A stretch of 64,000 nucleotides of DNA, from NCBI GenBank assembly GCA_947000775.1, contig CAMQGK010000318.1, positions 4,576,001-4,640,000 of the forward strand. The letters are read 5' to 3'. The notes beneath the pieces are model-generated. The model had not been told where the DNA came from. It made no database searches and worked only from the letters and a program-made list of their open reading frames with translations. Below are positions 38,068 through 51,330 of the stretch, piece by piece. The translations under genes were made by a program, and so were the position numbers. The stretch is from Pterois miles (lineage: Eukaryota; Chordata; Actinopteri; Perciformes; Scorpaenidae). Numbering within the stretch: position 1 is the stretch's first letter; each line of letters begins with the position of its first letter.

Positions 38068-39808
38068 TGGCCATTTCCACTGAAGGTGGTATCAGCAGGT
38101 TTCACATGTTTGGCACATATAGCCTTCACCCAGCATCACAGTTCCAAAGTTTGTAGCTGCTGCTTCCTGGAGCCGAGCAACGAGGGTGAGAAGAGGAGAT
38201 GTGAGGCGGGTACCATACATGCACAGTAAAATGTCGTCTGCACTCGCAGAAATAGAGCCAGTCGCAACACATGATCGCTGCTCCAGTTACACCATGCGTT
38301 CGTCATACCCCATACCCCAAGACCCTCTTTCAATAGGCCTTAGAGCCTTGGAGTAGGTTAGTGTGATAGAAATTAAGGAGGAAGTGAGTGGAGTTCTGTT
38401 GTGGAAACTGTAAAGACAGCTAGGCAGGAAGGGAACCTAAATTTGGTGCTTCACCTGGCAGAATAACTGGTGTGGAACCAAAACACAGCACTACATTTGG
38501 TATTTCAGGTTAGAACTTGTAGAAAGCTGTCTTACATTTTTGTTTTCCTCCCTGCTTTACCCGCTATTGATCTGCAATGAATAATATATTTCTTCTTCTT
38601 TTCCTTGAACATCATTAAGCAGAGAGACCTTGAGAGTAGCCGTGAACACACTTGCAGTTGCTCATAACATATTTGTCTGCAGTTAGGCAACATTTGCAAG
38701 CAACTTGACCATCTCTGCCTCTATGATCAGGGTACTTTGGGTTTCGCATTCTTCCAACAAACTAGCTGAGTGCACACAGACAAGTGGTGTGTACTTGCAG
38801 GAGCATTCCTGCTGGCCTCTGATATCCCGTTGTGCCAGGCTGTGCCAAGCCAAGGATGGATAGGATGGCGGATCTACTATCCATCCGTTACAGCTGAATG
38901 GGTAAGGAGGGGTTGGAGCGCAGTGGTGGGGAAGGGGGGACTGGGCAGCCACTCTGGTGCAGGTTGAAGGTGCTGAAGTCATTCATTTTAAAGGTAAGAT
39001 TAATGACACCATTAATCCATGTCTGGGCCACTGCAGAGGAGGACGGGCCAACATTCATACCCACTGCTGCTGGCTACTCAGCGCCTGCAGCACTCACGCA
39101 TGAGGTCTGCTAATACAGACACACATACACTGATGGAGGCACACACAGCTGTTGTGCACACAGACACACTTTGGGGGTCATTCGATATGTCAAGTATCCA
39201 TTTGGCCTAAAGTGGTGATGGAACTTAAGGCTTGTATCTTTGTTGCAGGCAGTTACTTGATGGGGGTTATTGGTCCGATTTTACTGGCTGGTGAAGGAGA
39301 GAGAGAGGCTGAGCGAAAGAGATAGGATGACAGACTGTGAATTAGTAATAGACAGAGACGTGGCTGGCACCAATCTGATTGCAAGGTTGTTTTTTTTTTT
39401 TTTTTTTTTTTTGCGGTGGCTACAGTCAAGCTGGAGAGGAAATCTGGCCTGTTGACACACTGGTGCGACAGAGAGCTTTTAGGTGTGAGTGTGTGCGAGG
39501 GCGGCTCGCACTCTGCAGCTGTTGAAGGACACGACAGGAACAGATGGGCACCAAAAAAAAAAAACAGACACAGGAACACCAGATAAACACCCACAGGGAC
39601 ACAAATGGACGATCCACTACAAAAAAAAAAAACAGTACAAAACATATCAGATTGTGTTGGACTGTGTGGTCGTATGTGAAAGCAAGTCAAAGTTGTCGAG
39701 GTAATGTTATCGGCTGATCCAATGGCAGGATTTTTGAGGCTGTAAACTGCACCTTTCTCAAAAATATCAATCAAATAAAAGCAAAAAAAAATAATTGTAC
39801 AAATCGTA
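38068..39808. other. Intron 2, unique sequence with homopolymers
   Basis: A 23-base T run lies at 39390-39412, with A runs at about 39553-39564 and 39620-39632. The 173-codon open frame on the minus strand across them is low-complexity and unsupported. Confidence 0.5.
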
Positions 39809-40460
39809 TAGAGATGGGACAGATGTAAGTCGTGTATCGGCTATCAGACTGATTGTGGTTACTGATCCACATACCACCCATTTAAAAATTATGATAGTGA
39901 TGGTGAATGACCCTCCGACCAAGTTACAGCTGCAGAGAAGTTAGTTAGCTACACTAGCTATGAATTTGTGTATATAAAGACATCTGGTCACACCATTACG
40001 TATTTTGTAACAAAGCAGATTGAAGAAGCAGTCACATGCACAAATGATACCTTATTTGATAGGCTTTTTGGATATTTCTAACCAATTCTCGTTACTTATT
40101 GATACTTTTATTTCAAATATTCACTTTCAAAACCTTATGAATGAGTTGTCAGTCTGTCATTGCACTCCTCTTTGAAATTCTTTTATTATTTTTGAACTTA
40201 TGAAATCTACTGGTAATGGATTATTGCTGCGAACTTGATTTTTTTTTTTTAATTTTTCCAAAACTTTATGAGTTCCCTTAGCAATATGCTCTCCTTCACG
40301 TGTTTTCATGTGGAGTCAACCAAACCTACAGTTCAAATAAATTGCTTTGGAATACATTTAAATTTAATGCAAAATTACAAGCAAGCTCTGTGCAGTAATT
40401 CTATCATTATCGACAGATTCCGGTATCGGGATTTAGAAAAAAGGGATTGGTACATCTCTA
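39809..40460. repeat. hAT-like MITE
   Basis: AGAGATGGGACAG at the left is matched inverted by GGTACATCTCT at the right. Internal CGTGTATCGGCTATCAG and CCGGTATCGGGAT are of the fish 'cgatac' repeat group. Confidence 0.5.
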
Positions 40461-42455
40461 CCATTGCACCCTTAAGAGTAGTGATAAAAAAAATATAATG
40501 AGGGTAGAAGTCCAGTCTGAGAGCCAGTGTTGGGGTAGATCTCCTCTGTAACCTTACATTTTGGGGCATGCTTATTTGCAGTCAAAGTGCATCAGGATCA
40601 ATACCTCTGGATTCACCTTGTCCTTGTATTGTTTGACGAGGCTTTTCAATCATAACCCAGGACTGATATCCTCTGTGTGTATGTGCATGTGTGTGTGCAA
40701 GAAGGAGAGATTAAAGGAAAGAAAGAGGGGAGGAAGACTCAGTATGTTTACATGCACATAAGAAACCTGGTTAGATACCTTTACCTTTCTGTAAATCTGC
40801 GTATACATGCATCACATTTTTCACCTTCCTCAGACCTTATTTTGGAGGCATGGCTTACCTATTTTAACTAGCAGTGAGAGAGTCTTACTTTGGATGAAAT
40901 TACTTTGATTGCAGGAATGCATTGCTATGTTACGATCTCTCCTTTGCTGCTCTGTTACTTTTATATGCAGAAAAGGTAATTAGAAACCTGGTTATGCATG
41001 GCCAAGAAATCAGAAGGAAGCCAAGTGTAAAATGATTATTGTAACGCCGACTGTGAAACAGAAAGAGGGGCAGACATAGGAGGGAAGACATGAGCAAATT
41101 TGAGAATGACAGGTCGATTTATGCGTGTGCATGGAGTATAGACCATCTGTTGCCGTGTGTTCACAAGAGAGAGTTGAGGTGCGTATTATTGTTGCTAAGT
41201 CATGGTATCTCAGATGAAGACTTGTGAAATGATGCAGCAAATTTCAACAAATGATCCTAAATATTCATCACTTACTTATTTTGTTACAGAAATGTCAGGA
41301 TAAAAAAAAATGTTGACATTTGCGGGCAAAACGTGTCTTAATACATGTTATTATGTTACATACGATTCACAATTGATACGAAGCTGAAACTTGAGCTGGT
41401 AGCCGCATGGAAACTGCATGGTAACATCTGTCTCTGTGAGCGGTCCGAGGAGAGCAGCCTTTAACTGCTGCTGCAGTGCGAGTAATGTAGGTGGGGAAGC
41501 CTGTTGACAGCAGGGTTGGATGAGGAGGGTTTGAAGAGCCAGCGCACAGCGATGAAGCCGTCATCTTCAACCAGCATCACATCTAGTCTCTACAGAGGTT
41601 CTCTGTATTTTTCTCTCTCCATCTCTTGTATGTAGCCTCTTAACATTTTCTCTTGCCTATCACTGTGTGTATTGTTCCGTCTCTACCATTCGTTTTCTTT
41701 ATCTTTACAATATCTTTATTTACCATTTGTCTCCTTCTATCTGTCCTCTTCCTCTTGTCTCTATTTCATGTATATTGAATCTCCTTTTCTCTCTCTGTCT
41801 GTATCTGTCTTCCTCCCACTGGGTGTCTGGTCTTCTCTATCAGTCTAGCCAGGAGGCAATAGTCTGGGACATTCCTGTTTCCACTGTGATAAACTATGGA
41901 CTAAGCTCTTTTATAGGAGCCTTGTTGTCTTGTAAAATAACCCTGGGGTCTTTTTTTTTCTCTCTCTGGGAACCAATTTATTGGTGACATTTATTCAGGA
42001 ATGACCTTCTCTGGGTTTGTCTTCCAGAAATGTGCAGCGTTATCTCTCCTTGCAGGGTAATCCAACCATTATTGCAACTTGATTTAAACATTTACCCTTT
42101 CCTTTTTTTTTCTTTTTTACATCTGTACACATCTCTGTGCTACAGTGAACACACGTGTACTATATCAATTAATGCTGTCACAGCCAAGTGTATTTTTCAC
42201 TCCAGTGCATCTGCTTGCTCGCGAGCGCACGCCGTCTGAGTTCCCTCCCTCTTCACAGTTATAAAGGAAAGCCATGCTTAAACTTGAGCCGGCTAATTAA
42301 TTAAAATAGTGAGCTAGCACCATAAAGGCACAAGGGAGATTATAACCTTATCAGAGCATGTCAAGTGTGTGTTCCAAGATTCGAGATCCAATTAGCCAGA
42401 TGGATGGTTACAGCATAACACACTCTCCTGTGCATACATTCCCATCCTCAAAGTA
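40461..42455. other. Intron 2, unique sequence
   Basis: No gene is seen. The stretch 42270-42420 (CGGCTAATTAATTAAAATAG, CCAATTAGCC) has clustered ATTA cores and may be regulatory. Confidence 0.4.
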
Positions 42456-43637
42456 CACTGTGTGCACAATTATTAGGCAAGTGAGTATTTTGACCATATC
42501 GTCATTTTATGTTCCAACTCCAAGCTGTATAAACTTGAATGGATTTAAGCATATCAGGTGACGTGTATTTGTGTAATGAGGGAGGGTGTGGCTGCAGGAG
42601 ATCAACACCTGTATATCAGGGTGTGTTTAATTATTAGGCAGCTTCTTTTCTTCTGGCAAAATGGGCCAAAAAAGAGATTTAACTGACTGAAAAGAGAAAA
42701 AAAATGTAAAAGTCATTCAGAGGGATGCAGCATTGTTGAAATTGCTGAGATATTGAGGCATGATTTTTTTTTTGTTGCAAATTGTCAACATGGTCGCAAG
42801 GTAAGGAAGGCTGAAACCCGACCACCACTGAACAAGACATATAAGTTGAAACGTCAAGACGGCTCCAAGAAATATCTGAAGACAGGTTTTATGGACTGAT
42901 GAGATGAGAGTGACTCTTGCTGGATGACATGGATGGGCCAGTGGCTGCCACAGAGCTCACCTTCCACTTAGACGATAGCAATGTGGAGGTGGGGTGCTGG
43001 TATGGGCTGGTATTATCAAAGATGAGCTAGCTGGACCTTTTCTGGTTGAAGATGGGCTCAAAATCAACTCCCAAACCTTCAAGCAGTGGTTCAGGAAAAA
43101 GTCTGCATCTTTCTGGAAGACCATGATTTTTATGCAGGACGGTGCTCTATCACATGCATCGAAGTACTCCGCTGCGTGGCTAGTCAGTAAAGGCCTTAAA
43201 GATGAAAGAATAACGACATGGCCCCCCTCCTCATCTGACCGAAACCCAAGCTTTACGGTGAAGGAAAACAGTCCATCTCTCTGAACAGAGTCTGGGACGC
43301 TGTGGTTGCTGCTGCACAAAAAGTTGATCATTAACAGATCAAGAAACTGACAGACTCCATGAATGGAAGGCTATTCTCACTTTAACAGATGAAAATAAAC
43401 AAGTGAGATGGGAACATTTTTCATTTAGTTGCATAATAATTCTGCACACTAATAGTTGCCCAATAATTGTGCACACATAGATTTTCTCCCTAAGAAATCC
43501 AAAACCTCACTTTTATTTTCTTAAATATTCAGATTTGAGGTTTATTAACATTTTGGATTGACTGAGAGCTCTGTAGTTGTTCAATAACAAAATTAATCCT
43601 CAAAATTACAACTTGCCAGATAATTGTGCACACAGTG
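42456..43637 (+). mobile_element. Tc1/mariner-type transposon, inactive, with IR/DR ends
   Basis: It is flanked by TA (42454-42455, 43638-43639). The inverted ends begin CACTGTGTGCACAATTAT, and a second, weaker copy lies about 160 bp inside each end. The + strand frame at 42994-43284 encodes part of the DDE transposase: VWAGIIKDELAGPF, then IFMQDGALSHASKY with the second catalytic Asp, then ERITTWPPSSSDRNP. The third acidic residue's block is lost by frameshift and mutation. A degraded N-terminal helix-turn-helix region (CSIVEIAEIL) is readable near 42722-42750 but is separated by stops. It is a dead copy, 1,182 bp long. Confidence 0.87.
42994..43284 (+). pseudogene. Tc1-like transposase remnant
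   Basis: A 96-residue fragment from the middle of a Tc1/mariner DDE transposase, inside the element at 42456-43637. It keeps one catalytic Asp in MQDGALSH. Near SSDRNP the usual DLNPIEN block, with the last acidic residue, is broken. Upstream sequence is frame-disrupted, so no active enzyme is encoded. Confidence 0.82.
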
Positions 43638-43639
43638 TA

Positions 43640-46600
43640 TTTCCATCGTGATGGTGACGCAATCAAAACGTTTTTTGTGCTTTCCCACTGCCAAAATACT
43701 AGTATGTAAAATCATTAAAATTAGTAACTTTGCATTTTAAAGAGAAACAAAATAAGTTTGCAAATGACGTGTGTGTATTATTCGTCTAAGCACTTTAGAG
43801 AGGCCTTGAGAGTCTTTGGCAATAATCACTGTTGCTCGGTGAATATAAAACGGATATTCTTCACTCAGGCAATCTGTGACCTTTTCCCCTCATTACTTAT
43901 TCCATCAAGAGGATAATTACTCATCGGAAAGGCTGATATTTTTCCTTGCAGGAAAAATACAGACGTGTATGTCTTTTAATTTGGCTACCTCCGACTCTAT
44001 CTCTCTATCGCTCCCTCCGACTCCAGCCCTTCTGTCTTTGTTTGCACCACATCTTATCAATCACAAAGTGCGATCGCCGGTGCGATGAGGTGAGGCGGCG
44101 GGCCTGCCCGGGGCCCGGCTGGTGGGTTTGGGTTGTAATAGGTTGGTGCAGCCTGTTAATTTGATACGGTGAGCGGCTGAGGAGCCTCATTAGGGACAGC
44201 GGCTCACAGAGGGATACGAGGCTTTCCATCACCACCAAGACACCACTGGCAAGAGCAAAATGGGATGGAGGCAAGGAAATTGAGGAGAAGGACAGATAAT
44301 TTGGAGAGAGGATGAAAATGGAGAAAGGACTGCAGTGTTGTCAGCATCAGAGCAGCATGGGTCAGTAGAGAAGGGAATGAGGACAGAGAGGAGGAGAGAA
44401 ACCATCAACAGCAGACCAGGAATTGGCATATAACTTTTTTCATGTATTTTTTTTTTTTTTCGAGAATAGTTTTCCTGCTATTTTAGATTGCCATAAATCT
44501 TTTGATATGAAAGTCAAAAAGTATAGTCAATGCAGTCACTTATCCACTGTTTTTATTTTTTCGACTGCATCGGCGGTACAGAGAGCGAGTGAGTGTGGGA
44601 GATTGAGAATTTGTGACAGCGGAGAAACCGCACAGGAACGCTATCAGCAGTCAGCTAGAAGGAATAAGAAGACCGAGGTGGAGAGAGGGAGGAAAAGAAG
44701 AACGGAGAAACAAATAAGAGGACGGAGAGAGCAAAGAAGCAGAGAATGAGATCAGCGAGAGAGGTTCATTTCCATTCAAGCTTTGCATTTTCTCGCCCGC
44801 TGTGCGCATCGCTGTGGTCTCACTCTCCGTAGCAATGAGGAGAGATGAGACGCAGCCGTGGACAGAGTGAATTATTAATGTAAAGATCCTCCTTCTCCAG
44901 CGAATCCAATAAGTTGCCTGTGATTTGGCAGCCAGAAAGATTGGTGGGCTGGATAAGGGAAACTCCTGGATCACGTGGCGCCATGACTTCTCCTCCCCAG
45001 GTAATTGACTCGTGCATGGTATTGACTTTCTGGTCATGGTGATTAAGGGAGCCCCGGCCAGGCTGGAGCCCAGAGTCTGGCTCCTTGAGGTGGGTCACCG
45101 GACCTCACAGCGAGCCTATACTGGGTGACCTTTGTCCAGAGCACAGAACGGCCGTTAACCCCCAGCTCAGTGATCTGGAAACACTGATCGCTGTATTGAT
45201 GTGGAACAGTGGATGCTGAGAGCTACTGAAGGGCTGGTGTTTTTTCTGCTTCTCTTCCTTGGCTGTCTTTCTGTCACACTTTCTGTCTGTATGCAGCTTT
45301 TCAGGGAATCCAGCCTTCAGAAATAATTGGCTGATTTTGTGAAAAAAAGACACATCTCTTAAGTTTAGCTAGTTTGATATATTTCTGCCCGCAAACTTTT
45401 TTTGCCGCTTGATTGATTTACTTCTGACAAGTCATAAGTCATACTTTTATTCCCATTCATTGTGTGTATTCACTCAGCTGTGGAGGGATGCTTTTGTTCT
45501 TAAAAAATCATTTCTTTCCAAGTGGCTATACAGCAACAGCAAACTGATATTCTCTATTTGGTTTTCAGTCTAAATACATGTGCTGCCCTCATGTTTGAGG
45601 CACAGTTTGGATTTGGATGTTGCACACTTGGCTCACTTGTAAGTGTTGGCGGCATATTAATAAAGAGAAGATGTGACAAAGGCTTGTGGAAATCGCTTTT
45701 TTTCAAAAGAGCTATGATGTGGGAACACAAATACCAGCTTATGTGCATAAACAGCAATGAAATGCAATGATTTGACAGAGACACCGAAGAGTTATTACAC
45801 CGGTTTGAATGATGCAATCTTGTACCTGATTCACATTTTGTTTTGTTGACCTTTTGAGAGATTTGCATAAAACTTATTGCACATTTGGATGGAACCATAC
45901 TCTTTTTGTATCTACGTCAGTCTTTTTTTTTTCTTTATCCATCTCCATACTGTCAGACCTTGTGCGCCAGGGAAGAGACATGACTGGAATGACATGGTGG
46001 ATGGTCTGCAGAGGGACATGCTGAGAGACAGAAATATAAACAAAACACAGGGGGAAAGAAAGTCAGCAAGTGAAAGTCAGGAAAAGGAGAGGCTTGTGGT
46101 TTTCAGTGGAGTATGAAGGTACCTTAGAGAAACTCAGCGGTAATGTGACCTCTGTTGGGATTTTAGGGGATCACCACAGGGGATGATGCACAGGCTGCCT
46201 GACCTGGACCTGCAGCCTCTGAGGTGGACAGTTTGCCGTCTGAATACAGGACCACTATTGATTTTATTTACAGGGAATAAACAACCAAGGAATGTGGCCT
46301 GTTTGAGTTTTACTGGTGTCTAGGTGTGTGTACACCATGAGTTTCACAAATATGCTTTTTTTCCTGGTCACAATAGGAAATAACTGGTCACTTTGACAAT
46401 TTTATAAAAAAAAAAAGGAGCAAAGAGAACTGTTGTGCAGCCCTATCTTCCTGTATTGAGTAATATTGCCTACAGGTGACTGCTTATATTTGTGTGAATC
46501 ACATATTTTCACGTTGACATTAATTGTGACAATGTAGCAGCACATATAGCTATAGTATAGTACATATATTATAGCAAGAAAGCTATACAATACTTGCTGA

Positions 46601-47189
46601 AGTTTTATTTAATTATTTGAAGTATGAAAATGTCAGCTAAAATATTTCTTACATGCCAAGTTTGTATAGTAGCAAAGTATCATTCTTTACCTTAAAAATA
46701 GTTGTTTGACAAAACAACTCCATGACACAGTCCACTAACTATTTTTTCAAGAGCTTTTACCCATAGTACACTGTCTTAAATTGCAAATTTTCTAGTTGGA
46801 GATGAACTTGTTGTTCTTTTAGCTCAGTAGCTGTTGCTGATGACAATGATTTCATTCATAGCACTTTTTGGACTTTTCACCTGTGTTGGCTTAGAAGTTA
46901 AGCATCAAAGTTTGACCATGAAAGTATTTGTTTGACAGAACATTTTCACCTCAAGGACCACTTACTTTATTTGAATTCACTGAATGTGAAAGCTGGTAGG
47001 TGGACCTTGAGTTGCACAAAGCAGTCAACCACTCTTATTTGAGTATTTTTTAAAACTCCTTCACTATGAAAACCATGAAACTTCCCAAAGAAAAATAGGA
47101 ATTAGGTGGAATAGTCATTAAATTATAAAAAAAAGCAACTAGTTTATGTGACTATTGTGCTGTCTTAAAACATATTTGTCCTTGTTTTA
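43640..47189. other. Intron 2, unique sequence
   Basis: No gene is seen. The stretch 44060-44260 is locally GC-richer (GCCCGGGGCCCGGCTGG, TAGGGACAGCGGCTCAC) and may be a regulatory or conserved block. A T run lies near 44448-44460. Confidence 0.4.
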
Positions 47190-47685
47190 GGGACGTTAAT
47201 AATTAACCATTTAACCATTAACTGACATTAAGAAGTTTAACCGATAAATAACTGAAACGGTTAAAAGAAATATTTAAAAAATAGCTAAAAAGTTGAGCAA
47301 AACCCAGAGGAGCAGCTTGTCACTTAAAGGAGAAAAGCTGGTCCACCTTAACAATCCACCTTGAAAAAGTCTGAGTCAGAGTTGCAAGATACAGGAAGTT
47401 GGCTCGGGTCTTGAGCTGAGGAGTTGTAGCATTTATTCACCGACAAATAAACTGTGCACGCACTGCTACAGCTGAGGTCACAGCCCACACGCGGTCTGTC
47501 GGAAACTTGCAAACGTAAGGCCGGGTTGACAGACTGTATGTGTGTGTGACAACGGTGAGTATGACACCACCAGCAACGTACAGCCACGGTCTGTCGGACA
47601 ATGACTATCATTATGCCGGGCAGACAGTAGTCATGCAGACACACAGCTGTCAGCCTCGCAGCTAAACTTGTGTGTAGATTTTTTA
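47190..47685 (-). repeat. Repeat family 3 copy B
   Basis: Shares GGAGAAAAGCTGGTCCACC, ATACAGGAAGTTGGCTC and GCATTTATTCACCGACAAAT with copy C, and the complements with copy A. The minisatellite part is absent, so this copy is truncated. Edges are approximate. Confidence 0.68.
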
Positions 47686-47727
47686 AAAATCATGGACTAC
47701 TTCCCAGTGATTACTGAACGGTATTTA

Positions 47728-47841
47728 TACTAGTGACCTGTCCAGGGTGTACGCCACCTTCACCAAGTGTCAGCTGGGATCGGCTTCAGCCCACCTGCAA
47801 CCGAATAGGATAAGCAGTTACAGAAAATGAATGGATGGATT
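47728..47841 (+). mobile_element. SINE-A copy 4, 5'-truncated
   Basis: TAGTGACCTGTCCAGGGTG, CAGCTGGGATCGGCTTCAGC and GGATAAGCAGTTACAG, ending AATGGATGGAT, read as the tail half of SINE-A in the plus orientation. The tRNA head is absent. Confidence 0.75.
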
Positions 47842-47868
47842 GACTAAAGACTAAACACTGCAGCTGTA

Positions 47869-47985
47869 GTCAAGTCAAATCAATTTTATTTGTGTAGCCC
47901 AAAATTACAGATCCCGAATTTGCCTGAGGGGGCTTTGTACTGTACTGTCCGGGCAGTCTAGTCATCAGTCTGGCAGCGATGCTTA
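47869..47985 (+). repeat. Interspersed repeat fragment
   Basis: TCAAGTCAAATCAATTTTAT, TGTGTAGCCCAAAATTACAG and TTTGCCTGAGGGGGCTTTGTAC are like a widespread fish retroposon end ('caattttatttatatagccc ... cagggggcttta'). Confidence 0.6.
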
Positions 47986-48889
47986 GTATGAGTGGATCTT
48001 TAAAAGACAAGAAAACTTAACTTGACATTCATACAAAGCTCTGGGAGTTCACTACAATCACACAGCCCTCAGTGTAGAGCTCTACTGGGCAGCTGAGAGT
48101 AGAAACTCTGAGTACATTAGCCAGAGCTGTTAAAGGGTTCATTGCTTATTTTTTTTTTTTTTTCACCCAGATTATTAATGTATTTCACACAAACATAAGA
48201 TTCATAAGCCAAACTGCCCTCCACTGTGAGTTTGCGTAATTTGTGGTTTGGATGCAAATTACATCAGTCTGACATTCGACAAGCATGTGTCCTTGTTTAA
48301 CCAGCCAGACATGTCATCTGTGGTCTGACTCATCCTCTGAAGAAACATGGCACCCTGTCACTTAACTGAAGGCTAGCCGCTGAGCAAGCAAGGCCCGACA
48401 CACACACTCAAATAATTCCCAACATTTCTTTTAACCTTCTTGGCGTCACTTGCTGGGAATTACTGACACTCGCTGCTGAGTAATCAGATCCACACACAGC
48501 TCACGGAAGATCTGAGTCACATGAATAACTGCATTTGTTTACGTTCTCAGAAACACTAATACCTTCCGTAATCTGTCACGCTGGACTAGACAATGGGAAT
48601 GTTGGCTGTCAGTGACTCATCCACATTAATCCTTGGGACTGAGATATGTTAGGTCTATGTCAGTGTTTAAGCTTTATCTGACCGTGCGGCAGCACGTCAT
48701 ATGAAAATAGCTTGACGATGTTATAAGGTGATGACAGCTCTTTGGACATATACCTGCTGTGCACCTACGCAGGTGTTATTGTTGGCTTTCTACTTTGTAA
48801 TCAGAGCCTTATAGAATGCCAAAACAACAGCTGAAAGGTTTCTAAACTATATTTGTCATGTTAACACCCAGTCTGCTGTTACCCAAAAT
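47986..48889. other. Intron 2, unique sequence
   Basis: No gene is seen. A 15-base T run lies at about 48149-48163. Confidence 0.5.
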
Positions 48890-49632
48890 GAACTTTTAAC
48901 CAATTAACAGTTCAGCAAAGAAATATTAGTAATTAATTAAAAAGGTGAGCAAAACTCAGAGGAGCGGCTCCTCACTTTAAGAAGAAAAGGTGGTCCACTT
49001 TAAGAACCCACCTTAAGAGAGTCTGAGCCGGAGTTACAGGTACAGGAAGTTAGCTCCGGTCTTGAGCGAGAGCCTCGCAGCATTTATTCGCCGACAAATA
49101 AACTGCACATACTGCTACACTCACATTCACAGCTATAACTCCACCAACAACTCCACACTCACCACTGCCCACACACGGTCTGTTGGAAACTCGCTAAAGT
49201 TACGCCGGGCTGACAGACTCCATTTGTGGCAGGAATCCACTGGCAATGCTAGAACTACTAGCGTAGCACAAACACACACGTTGTTTGTCGGACACTCACT
49301 ATCGTTACATAGGGCAGACACACAGCTAACAACCTGCTAAACTAAACTAAATGTGCAGTGGAGACTTCTACTGGGAAAGTGGCTGCATGTCCACGACACT
49401 ACATGCAGCACCGTGGCTGCTCCAGTAACTCTCCTGACGGTGATCTGGGGACAGTGAACGCAGCACTGTGGCTGCTATAGTAACGGTCCTGGACGGGTGA
49501 ACTGGGGACTCAGTCGTCTGTTTTGCTCATACATACACTGCAGCTGGCACACTGCTGCATACGATACACTAATGTTAATAATCGGTTAACGAGGGTCGAT
49601 TATGGGTTAAAACAAATTTTCTAAATTAACAT
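48890..49632 (-). repeat. Repeat family 3 copy C, with two minisatellite units
   Basis: Runs as the reverse complement of copy A: GGTGGTCCACTTTAAG, ACAGGAAGTTAGCTCCGG, ATTTATTCGCCGACAAATAA, then GTGGCTGCTCCAGTAACTCTC and a second unit (49416-49507). It ends TAATCGGTTAACGAGG..AATTAACATCC. Confidence 0.72.
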
Positions 49633-51032
49633 CCTTTGTACCAAGCATACAGACACATGCTAATGCCGATGTAGTTATGCACCACTGAATCATGGTCTAT
49701 ACATGGATATATAAAACAGTCCTCTGACAGAGACATATTTTACCTCTCTGCAACACCACCCACAGACCATCATGTCCTGCATTAATGTCTGAGCATATTT
49801 GTATTGAGCACTGTCAGCCTGTATTAGATTTTGGCTTGTGCGTGACTCAGACACCGTTCGCCCTGACAAGCATTTAAAGCTTTGGGGTCGCAGGGGTACA
49901 AGTGAGGAGATTGGCAATAAATATCGTAAAATCTCAACTGGTGACACTTCCGCTTTTCAGGCCTTGCTGACAGCCACAGGAAATTTTCCATCCTGTTAAA
50001 AGCGGCTTTGCGGTGGACCAGTCACATCACCGGTCAGCTAGAACCAAAGAGACACATCAAGTGCAGCAACATGTGTGGTGAAAACGACATCCAGTACACC
50101 AGCATTAATTTGCATTGCACACGTCAGTGTATTTTGGGTAATGACTGCAGACAAGATGGCTGACAACATGTCTACATGTCCATACATATTGTCTTTTTTC
50201 ACATAATTCAGGCACATCAGCGCTATGGTCTCAGTAATGACTACTGACAGCATATGAACGTCTGTTTTTGGTTTGTCCCCTATACACGCAGAGGAAGGAA
50301 ACCTCTTCTCTGCAGGCAGTAATATCATTATCAGGCCTCAGAGCTCATTAAAGCCGAGCAGATGTGGCAGACAAAGAGATGTGTTGCTTACACAAGGCAG
50401 CAGGTGAATTACAGAGGCAAGTGCTTTGTGTAGCAGTGGTGGTGTTGACAGTACTGGTCTGTATGTAGCATCTTTGTCTGTGGGTGATGTAGACAGTCCT
50501 TATTTTCCTCCCAATGTTATAGCTATGGTGTAAAAAAAATGCTTTTGAAATCCAAGGTTTGAATGTCCATTTTGCATATTTGAGTATTTTTGTTCTGATC
50601 ACAGCTTTTGAAAATTCAAAGCTACAAGCCTTTCAGAGATTCAACACACCTGGTTCAGATATTGAACTCAGAAATTCAAATTTCCCCCAATTTTATGCCC
50701 TTTGAACTCTGCAATAGAAATAGTAATTTTGCTTATTGTGTTGTAATTTCTTGGGAGTATCGCCAAATGCTTCATATCCTTAACATATTCAATTCATGAT
50801 AAAAGTATTTAAATTATGCCATAGATTAAAAAAAAATACGAAAATGTTTTTTCATAAAATGTTACTAAACATACGGATCCAAATATTTCTAAATGAAGTA
50901 ACATGAACAAAATACTTCTTAACACTCCATAAGTTATTTGAACTTTGCGTGTTTTTTAGTTTTTGACATATACTAATTTTCATGAGCAGATCGAGTGCAA
51001 AGGTGTTATTAGTTACCCTCCACGTGTAAAGT
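49633..51032. other. Intron 2, unique sequence
   Basis: AT-rich; no gene or repeat is recognised. Confidence 0.5.
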
Positions 51033-51330
51033 AATGACGTCATCGTGAGCATACAACATGATGACGCGAAAGACAGAAGCCTTAGCTTTCTACTGCAAAA
51101 AGAGTGAATGCTGTAGGTATTGTTAGATTAATTTAAACAGGATCATGTAAACAACGATCTCCCACAGCCCTTACAGGGCAATAACTGGCCAGGTATTTCA
51201 CCATAATGTGTACCACATGTAACATAACCTAATGACATCATCACAAGCGTACAATGCGATGATGCAAAAGACACAAGCCTTAGCTTCTGCTGCTAAACAG
51301 GATCCTGCAAACAGCAGCTATGGGAGGTCC
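51033..51330 (+). repeat. Degraded tandem duplication, 198-bp period
   Basis: AATGACGTCATCGTGAGCAT at 51033 and AATGACATCATCACAAGCGT at 51231 start two related segments. They share ACAAGCC/AGAAGCCTTAGCTT and AAACAGGATC..GTAAACAA / AAACAGGATC..GCAAACAG. The first copy holds a full palindromic CRE-type TGACGTCA (51035-51042); the second has TGACATCA. Confidence 0.65.

Noticed and set aside
39253..39774. 173-codon open frame on the minus strand
   Set aside because: It crosses poly-T/poly-A runs, giving Lys and Phe strings, and shows no family similarity.
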